A DNA stretch of 64,000 nucleotides from Sinonovacula constricta (taxonomy: Eukaryota > Mollusca > Bivalvia > Cardiida > Solecurtidae): NCBI GenBank assembly GCA_007844125.1, contig CM017571.1, positions 31,998,156 through 32,062,155 on the forward strand, written 5' to 3'. Made by a program: the position numbers and the translations under genes. Positions within the stretch are counted from its first letter, which is position 1, and every line of letters starts with the position of its first letter. Shown one piece after another: positions 56,170 through 64,000 of this stretch. The notes under the pieces are model-generated. The model was not told the origin of the DNA and searched no databases. It saw nothing but the letters and a program-made list of their open reading frames with translations.

Positions 56170-58760
56170 GACTTTAATACTTATATTGATAATTAACTGT
56201 CGATATCTCATTTCACTACAAAAATGAAAACATTAGTTAGTAGCTCCTAAATACACAGCTGCTATATTCTTCTCTTATAAAAACTTGACGTTAAACGTTA
56301 CAAACGCGGCAAGTTATAAGGTCTGCGTGTAGCACGATTCTTTAGTCGCAAAACAGACAGGGTTTAAAAGTAATCAAGTTAAATTAACATATATATCCGA
56401 TATATCTGAACGTCATCAAGAAAACCTCGTTCCGGATGGACTTGGCTTTAAATGCTAGCCTCGCATATTGACGCCACCGGTTCGATTATTTTATCATTAA
56501 AAAATAACACCACAAAATATCTTCCGTAAATTCGTTCCATCCAATCGCCACTTCTCTACAAGTACAAATATGCATTAAACGTTTCCACATGTATGCCAAG
56601 GTGCAGAAATGTACGTGCACTGGTCTTAGTGAACAGCAGCTGACATTATTATACCTCACGTGAGCTTCCTTCCCATGTTAAATGTCTTTCCATCGGTAAT
56701 GTCCTTTTATTATCATGACACATACATGGCCGACAAAATGCATTTTATCTCATTGTCATTGGCTTCTTATAAAGATTTGTGAATGACATCATACCGACGC
56801 TCGAGTTTGTTTAAGACTGTAAACTTGCAAGTTTAATTGCCTTCCGGTGTAAAGTCTGTATAACAAAACATCATATCTCATGTAAGGTGATAGCAAAGCT
56901 TTAATGTTATAACAATGTTATACTTTAATGTCGTCTGCAAATTTAAATATTGTGAGATTTTTATTACAATGTCGAGTAAAGGTGAATGTCACACAATATT
57001 CTATAATGCAATATGTTTGAGTAAAAGACCACACATAACAACAGAATTCACTAGCAAAGTGTCAATGCAAGGTAAATTGTCACATTTAAATACCTAGAAT
57101 TCAAATCCTTGGAAGTGTCCGTCGTAAATCTTCACACAATGTTATATAATCTGCGGAGGCGGGTTTATTGCAATAACATGTCAGACTCTATTAACAAGAC
57201 ATGCCTATTGACCACTATTTAATCCAAGATTAATGATCCCCAGTTTAATACTACGTTGACAGTCTTCATTCTAAAATTAAATTGTTTATCGTTTACTAAC
57301 TTATATATTAATGTAATTGAACTATTTCCTATAACATCGCAAAAGATCAAAACACAGTTTACAAAAAAACAACAGGTCCAGTAAACTTAACAATTTCCCA
57401 TGTCTGTCTCCTCTATTAAACATTATTGCTCAAAAGTAAATCGTATTACTCTGTCATACCGGTAATCATCAAGATAACAATCACGAAGATACCTGGTATT
57501 ACGATTTATGTTAACTTGTTAATCAAACCACAGCGACGCATTATGGTCATTATATTCAGATATTTTAGTCAAGGAAGACTCCTGAGCCGAGAAGGATTGC
57601 AGGTTAGCTGAAAGATCTTCCCGCATAATGTCCGTAGCCCCGACAACTGGGTGGAAGGCTGAACCACTCTATCAATCGACCACCTCGTTTACCTTTTAAT
57701 TGAAATACATCTTAATTTACTTCAACAAGTAATAGCCACTACAATGACCGACTATTAAATTTTTGTTAGACTACATCTTAACATAATGTAACCATGCCAA
57801 AATAAGGCGCTTAAATTGCTGTAATGTTTTATGCAAACGTTTCCTATGGACAGTATATTTTACGCTAATGTCGACGCTTTTGACAAACCTGATTTATGAG
57901 TACGTTTATTGTATTATGCCAAGGTGTCATAGTGATATTGAAAGACTGGAAAATAATAGACAATTCCTTTTGTTGTTATTTTTGAAAGCAGTTTGTTTCC
58001 ATTGCTTAATTACGACATGTCTCTCGAGAATATTTACACGCGCATAGCAAGCTATTCGTTTTCCTAAATGACAAGAACTAATAATATTGACGAAATGATT
58101 CGTCAACATATGCTACATCCGGACAAGTCTGTTTTCTGTAAATATTGCTGTTTTAGTACTCATGGGAGTTACACATTTCGTGCTACATCATATTCTTAGA
58201 TGAGGTATGAATTATGGCAACTTCTCTAAAGGACGTGTAAATAAGTAAATTGGGAGACGTAAGTATCAGTTCTAACGGACCAGTAAAGATAAGATAAGCA
58301 TGCACGTCAAATAGAAAGAGGCTCCATGCTCAAAACGCTGAAATAAAATAGCTGTTAAAAACAGCGCACGTAAAACTATCCTCAGTTGGGAAAATGACAG
58401 CATGGTAGTTATATCACAATTCTTTAACTTTAAAGACAGACTTAAGAAGAACAAAAGAACAGTTATGATGAAGAATGCAGAGAAAAAGGAAGAGGGAATC
58501 AAGGGTCTACGGCTAATTAAAATGACAATATGCTAATTTGGAGAGTTAATAATTCTGCAGAGAAACATAATGCGAATGACGTGACAAGGCCGGAGAGAAA
58601 GCTTTAGCCATCTTAAAGTAATCTATAATAATTTAGAAAACACACAGTAAACCATGCATCTTTTTGCAACAAAACGACACAATAGCTTAAACGTCGACAT
58701 ATTTCTCTAGAGTGAGATGAATTTATATTACATTAATAGTAATAAAACTTGTTTATATGA
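56170..58760. other. AT-rich noncoding stretch with a doubtful tRNA-like trace
   Basis: On the reverse strand at about 57,690-57,600 GGTGGTCGATTGATAGAGTG resembles a D-arm/A-box region, but the B box (GTTGTCGGGGC) is poor. No gene is supported in the rest. Confidence 0.3.
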
Positions 58761-58764
58761 TAAG

Positions 58765-58975
58765 AATATATAAGACAAAGTCCTATGAGCATTGCAACAA
58801 ATACAAAAATTGAAAAGACACAGGACCAAGGTATCCCCATGCACGCCAGATGTAAATGTGAGAACAAATCTGTGAAGAGTCATTTAACAATAAGAGCAAA
58901 CCCGACACTTACCGCCTTGGAACGGTCAGACGGCAATAGCAACCGACTGGGGTGCTTAAACACTTAACACGACAA
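58765..58975 (+). repeat. PRE element, type A, core variant
   Basis: Head GACAAAGTCCTATGAGCATT, middle AAGAGCAAACCCGACACTTA, core GGAACGGTCAGACGGCAATA then GCAACCGACTGGGG, GTGCTTAAAC. The stem is weakened by the GTCAGACGG change. The 3' domain ends early. Confidence 0.8.
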
Positions 58976-58979
58976 ACAA

Positions 58980-59575
58980 AGCATACTAGGAAATGATCAT
59001 GTTACGTGTGGGCTGGTACCAGTTCGTTTGATTGACACACAAATCTAGTTCTGTAGCCCACACAGCCCCGGACTTTAGGGATCGGACATAACTGGAAATC
59101 GTTCACCCAGATAGTAGTGACATTCGTTCGTGAAATTTGTACATCCGTGGAGAATGTGGTGATTAGTTTGCAACATGGAACAGCCTTCTAACCAGTGACT
59201 GTCTTCTACTGCTGGACAGATACACCAACAGGACATATATAACCAGTGAAAATTATAAAGTAATGAACCGTTTGCGTAAAAATATCAAAACTGTATTTAA
59301 AACAAATAATTAACCCATGGTGTCTAAAGAATTGACAGAAGGACTTAGTCATAAAATCAACTACATGTTTTCTTCCTTATCTTTGATTTAAGTCGGACGA
59401 TTTGATTGTGTAATTGAAAAGCAGTGCAAGTTCTTAACTGCAAAATGATTATTTGTAAGCGATGCGGTACTACAAATGATTCCGAGGTTGTAGCCGTCAG
59501 CAAAAATTGCCAGGGAAGCTTTGTAAAGAGGTTTGAACGAGGTTTAACACGTTTGTAAATAATTGTATATATCTT
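58980..59575. other. Noncoding stretch
   Basis: No feature is supported. Confidence 0.4.
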
Positions 59576-60712
59576 AGTACAGCTGTTTGGTGATGATATT
59601 CTTTGTCAATCTAGCTAGGCCTTTAAAGCTAAATAGACTAGTGAAAGATTAAAATCGAAATTTATATTATTATCATACAGCTGAATATGTAAAATCTGCA
59701 TATAGTTGCTCTATTGTGTAGCTATGTACTAAAATAAAGAAGGAACCCCTCAAAACATGTACAAATGTAAATATCGAATGTCTAATACAATGCAGAAGTG
59801 AATAACAACTTGCACATAACTCTTAGACAATGTGACAATAACATGCAATTGAAACAGAGTGGAGGATAATTGAATATGACAACACAAAATAGCTTCAACA
59901 AACAAAATATGATATTAGTAGTTATTTTTGGATCGTCTTTCTCACGTCATTGGCAAGAACATATTTCTGGAGCTTTTATTATTAGAGGAATATATGTTAG
60001 AATGTTCACGTGCAAACCCATAATGCCACATCTATATCATTTGACAAGCGTGTCAAATTGAACTTGAATGTTAATCAATATTTGTAAAATAAAGATGTTT
60101 GTTATTATATATTTAACATATTCTGTTATTTAAAGACATAATGCGATTAAAATTATTTATTTTCCTTGTTCAAGACACTTTTCAGAATCAGAAAATTTCA
60201 TTACCGTGCATTATTTTAATTTTTTTAGTAATGATAGTCAAGTATTGGTGTTATGTCACGGCTACCTTTGTAATTGACGGACTGATAGAACTAGCTTAAC
60301 TTCGCTCCAACATGTCAGTGTCCAACTCCTACAATACTTTTTAGAACATTGATTATATCCATAATTATGTGACGTTGTGTTAATGATTTATCTTTCTTTG
60401 ACTCATAATCGTAAGTAAAAATGGTGAAATAAATCATGTAAATGAAGCTTAGCAATTTCTTTTTTTACCTTTACAACAAGCCATCGGTCTGATCAATACA
60501 TCATCTAAATTCAGGATCTGTTCACTGTAGTATCCGTCCAAGTATTCAACGCCTCATAAGAATAGATTTCCCATCTATACGTTCCTTTTATGGGAAGCGG
60601 TAGGTATAATAACATAATTAACACTTTTTGGTTTTACAAGATTGTTCAGAGGCCTTGTGTAAAATATCTCCATTCTTAGATTAGTCGCCATACGATGTTG
60701 TAGTTTTATGGG

Positions 60713-60771
60713 TTTGTTGTTGTTGTTGAGGATGATGTTTTTGTTGTTGTTTTGTTGTTATTTTTTTTTCT
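60713..60771 (+). repeat. (TTG)n-rich tract
   Basis: GTT/TTG repeats with interruptions, ending in a T run. Confidence 0.9.
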
Positions 60772-61441
60772 TTTGGCGGGGCTGTGAGCGTCGAGGCTCT
60801 AATTAAGCTCGTTTGGTTCATAAACAAATCGGACGCATAGAATATGTAGTAAATTAAGTATAAATGTTCTCTTGTGTTTTACGTTTCAATGGTAGATTTA
60901 GCAGAAAATTTAATTCACACATTTTAGTTTTTTTTAAAGAAAACCGTAAGTCTATGATATAAGGCATATACATTTAACACAGTAAGTATATATTTTTTAA
61001 ATTCATATTTAAACTACATAGTTTCATTTTCTAATAAACAGTTATCTTAATTTTAGTTTTCCTTCGCATATTTTGGTAGATTCTATGAATTTTTATGATA
61101 TCATCTAGCACACTGCCTTTAAATGACTTCAGCATATTTCTAAACTTAGCATCGTTTTGCTTAGCAAACCATACTGATTCGCTTAGACAGTTACCATCGT
61201 GTTTATTGTTTTATTAAGTTTATCCTCCAACCAACAGCATTTCAGTTATCTGGAGACTGTGCACACACGAAGAAGATATAGTGCTGCCTTCACTGTGTAT
61301 ACCATGCCGCGCCGCTGGCATGTTATCACACCCAGTCACATTATCCTGACACCGGGTCAACCAGTCGTGGAACTAACCTTTTATTTCCATGAACGTTAGC
61401 AAGGGAACTATACCACTACCATTTTAATGACTTTAGTATGT

Positions 61442-61515
61442 CGCGAACCGGGATCGAACCAGGTGCCTTCCGTACCTGGAGCCGACGCTCTACCTATTAC
61501 TCCGTCAGGATCCGG
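61442..61515 (-). repeat. tRNA-derived sequence (SINE head or tRNA pseudogene)
   Basis: The reverse strand reads GGAGTAATAGGTAGAGCGTC (D-arm/A-box region), GGCTCCAGGTACGGAAGGC (anticodon-arm region), then CCTGGTTCGATCCCGG with a perfect B box GGTTCGATCCC. The T-arm can mostly pair. The 5' end (GGATCCTGA) and the 3' end (TTCGCGACA) cannot form an acceptor stem. A SINE head or decayed tRNA copy therefore fits better than a working tRNA gene. Confidence 0.55.
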
Positions 61516-63179
61516 TATAATACGTGTTTAAAATAGCTGCTTAGCTTTACTGACAATATATTATAAATATCACCATTGACCATTTCAAAATATTAGACTA
61601 ATTAATTAATTAGAGAATGAGGCTGTGGTTAATATGACTTTTATAACTCTACCCACATTCATCAAGTATAGTTGGGGTTACACTCTTAATACAAAAAAAA
61701 CGCTTCTTAATCATATTATATTTTTCGCAAATCTTCAATGCAATGCTTTAATAAGACACACGAACTTATATTTTGTTGCGAAGAAAGGGGATGTATAAGA
61801 AAAAAACCTACTATTACAGAAAGTTTATAAATAACATTGTTAACTACAATCGATTCAATAGCGCCAGCAGTGAGAGAGTGGACAACGTCGAGGTACAAAA
61901 AGTACACCTACCATTTTACACAATACAGTGATTATAACCAAACCGTTGATGAGACTCGATTTTGGCAACTCTCAGCAGCCAATTTATCAAAAACAAATAT
62001 CGCCATATGTAAAGTGTAAGTAAATGACCTGTCCTTTAGGGAAAGTAAGTCATAATCCAAAGAATTTTGCAATGTGTATATTCTGCGGTGTGTTGAATGT
62101 TCCTTTACAACATTTATCATTTGTTTAGTATATGTTCCACACAAACGACTCTTGCAAGAAGGAGTTGCAGTCGACTGTTTTGCCTGTTCAGAACTCTCTC
62201 TGGGCGGAAAGGCTGTGCCCGTGTACATAAGCTACACAATAGTAAGGACAATAGGACACTGTTCTTTTAGGAGAGGCCAGGTGAATAATTTCTCCGTGTT
62301 GTTCCCAACTGAATAAGAACCACAAAAAGAAACAAAAAGCTTTTCAGCGAAATTATTTCAAACGTTGTGTTTACAGAAAAGATCACTTCTGTATGTGTGC
62401 ACAATATTCATCCATTAAAAACCATATTCAAACAACATTACTGATAAAAGTGTAACTCAATAAATCGTCATTTTAGACACACGTCTATGCACACAATAAA
62501 TTCTGAGTGCGAAAACAATAAAATGTATTCTTTTTGCATTGTAATGAAGTCGTTTTAGTGATACTTGCAGTTAATAATTCCAAGAGATATACCCGCAATA
62601 AAACGTATTGATATATTTCAAAATAACATTCTATCTGGGATTTTCATATTTCCCTTTATATGAGGGAATGAATGTATCAACTTATATTATTAACAGTTGT
62701 TTTTGATAATATTATTAATAATTGTCATGGTTTTACTGGATTATCATTTATTTTAAAACACATTCTTACGTTTGTAACTTTTCAACAGGTCAACATTAGG
62801 GAATTGATGTCATTTCATTATTTTGAAACCACAAATTTGATTTTAACAATGAGTTAGATGATTTGATTGAGGACAATGTCTCAAAGGTGATTGCTTTAAA
62901 GAAAGCAACACAAAGCTACTTCAACTAGAGACTCTAAAGTGCAATATCAACAAATGTACTAAACTTTACCACACCGTCGATAGTAATTTAAGTTTAGTTA
63001 TTGAACTTAATATTTTCTTATTGCCAGTATTGCTTATCGCAATGTCAAGAATAAAATGACACATTTAGCAGTGAAGTAAGTATGTTATGCTATTCGAGAT
63101 AAATATACTGCCACGATGCAATAAATCACACGGAATCTCACTTAATGTCGACTGGAAAGCGATAGGTATTATTTCCGTC

Positions 63180-63330
63180 TAAATTTATCTATGTCTGCTG
63201 CAAGTAATGGGCTCGGTAATGTCGTTATACTCGTAGGACGCATTATTTGTATATTTACTGCATATTATTGATTGCATAAAATAAACTTTGGAGGAGTTGT
63301 TTGTTGACATTTGCATTGAATAAACTGGGA
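63180..63330 (-). other. 'g-f' islands, right-hand copy, decayed
   Basis: The reverse frame has SLFYAINNMQ and, in the neighbouring frame, NNASYEYNDITEPITCSRHR followed by a stop. It is recognisably the same segment as 40.4 kb and 9.2 kb. Confidence 0.4.
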
Positions 63331-63612
63331 TAGTTTGTCATGGTATTATTAAAAAATCTGTCTGATCGAACATAAAGTACTGAACAAAACACACCTGAAC
63401 AAGCATGATGAATAGTTCTTTCTTTAGTTGCCAGCGGAAAACTGTGTAATTACTATTTGAAATGTGTTCAAAAATGTTTACTTGCAATGTGTCTGCCCGC
63501 TAGATTCAAGTGAATGGGCATTTGAACAAGTGATGCATTAGGGTATGCTGATATCAATATGCTACGAGCAAACAATCTATATTTAATTTTGGTATAACCA
63601 TACATCACATGT

Positions 63613-63964
63613 ATGTATAACCTTGTTGAATGTTCATCCTCTCAATGTTTGTTTAAGCTGAAAACCTCGTTCTTATTTGACCATGTATATCTACGGGAAA
63701 CACAAGAAAGGAGGCTTTTATCAAATTTAAATATTGTCTCAATACGACAAAACGACCAAACTCACTCCACTGGGTTCAATTCGTTGTCAAAATGTTAAGG
63801 TTGCAAACAGTGTATCTATTGGAGACATTTTATTTGTGTCGCAAACTGTTGTTGATAAGTCCCTCTTGATGATTATAGAGTCTAGAATGACAGCTCAAGT
63901 TTTTTCTTATGTCCCAGTTAACGCTGTCAACGTTTACTGGTCTGACAATTTCAACCAACACTAA
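63613..63964 (+). other. Right-edge open frames, weak Hint-like residue pattern
   Basis: Two overlapping forward frames. The second (63,734-63,964, first codon TTG) reads VKVANSVSIGDILFVSQ and then VVDKSLLMIIESR. A V-x-x-V-x-x-GD-x-L-F-V pattern followed by a variable strand vaguely recalls the C-terminal half of Hedgehog-type Hint domains. The expected final residues are absent, and no match to other unit copies is seen here. Treat it as unassigned. Confidence 0.15.
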
Positions 63965-64000
63965 CCTAGCAAAAAATAAACGTTATAAATTTCCAACAAT

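Larger units (their letters stand above)
59580..63420 (+). repeat. Superblock copy 2 (direct copy of 37.85-40.62 kb)
   Basis: CAGCTGTTTGGTGATG at 59,582, GACAATAACATGCAATT at 59,833, the CACTGTAGTATCCGTCCAAG landmark at 60,523, the 'd' block in reverse (61,950-62,300) and 'f-g' in reverse (63,180-63,380) follow the order of the left copy. In addition 60,250-60,400 matches 17,600-17,720 of U2 (GGCTACCTTT, AACATGTCAG, TAGAACATTG), sequence that I do not find in the left superblock. Confidence 0.68.

Noticed and set aside
57600..57690. tRNA-like or SINE element on the reverse strand
   Set aside because: The A-box region is plausible but the B box is poor and no second copy is seen in the window.
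61442..61515. Functional tRNA gene
   Set aside because: The B box is perfect but no acceptor stem can be formed; a SINE head or pseudogene fits better.
1..64000. Bacterial-style operons, ribosome binding sites or rho-independent terminators
   Set aside because: Nothing in gene density, frame length or spacing supports a prokaryotic or phage origin.

Overview
This window looks like AT-rich, intron- or intergenic-type DNA from a eukaryote, most likely a mollusc and probably a bivalve. I base that on long dinucleotide microsatellites, tRNA-derived SINE-like heads, an I/Nimb-type LINE with an RNase H domain, and the lack of any dense or operon-like coding. The species call is inference. I find no intact protein-coding gene, no rRNA and no convincing functional tRNA gene. 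Many short open frames start at TTG or CTG and are chance frames.

The main organisation is a decayed, low-copy array of one unit of about 10 kb. Direct copies run from about 2.9 kb to 38.2 kb: U0 (partial, to 6.78 kb), U1 (6.78-16.65 kb), U2 (16.65-32.5 kb, broken by a LINE at 27.0-32.4 kb) and U3 (32.5-38.2 kb, broken by a second LINE at 32.7-35.8 kb and by a 1.6 kb insertion). From about 38.9 to 44.65 kb the same landmarks recur in reversed order on the opposite strand, a colinear inverted copy of about 4.0-10.8 kb. More diverged inverted landmarks follow at 48.7-54.6 kb. The segment at 37.85-40.6 kb recurs directly at 59.6-63.4 kb.

Inside the units a few islands are better conserved than their surroundings and can be read as short peptides in several copies. 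The best example ('b' island) shows mostly synonymous differences between two copies. The array may therefore descend from a multi-exon gene family that was tandemly duplicated, inverted and then decayed, but I cannot name the family.

Mobile DNA comes in three kinds. (1) A full-length but dead I/Nimb-like LINE (27,032-32,448) has 11-bp target-site duplications; the related unoccupied site is visible in U1/U2. (2) A reverse-strand LINE carrying an endonuclease of the craniofacial-development-protein-2-like type (about 32,681-35,765) itself contains a roughly 280-bp tRNA-like insertion between 10-bp direct repeats. (3) An interspersed element, called PRE here (palindromic-core repeat element), occurs in about a dozen copies on both strands. 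It has a conserved stem-loop (stem CAGTCGGC/GCCGACTG) and two alternative 5' modules. SINE-like tRNA heads lie at matching places in U1 and U2 and at 61.45 kb. Copy-specific microsatellite growth (TA, CAA, TC, poly-C, a 36-bp x3 minisatellite) happened after the unit duplicated.
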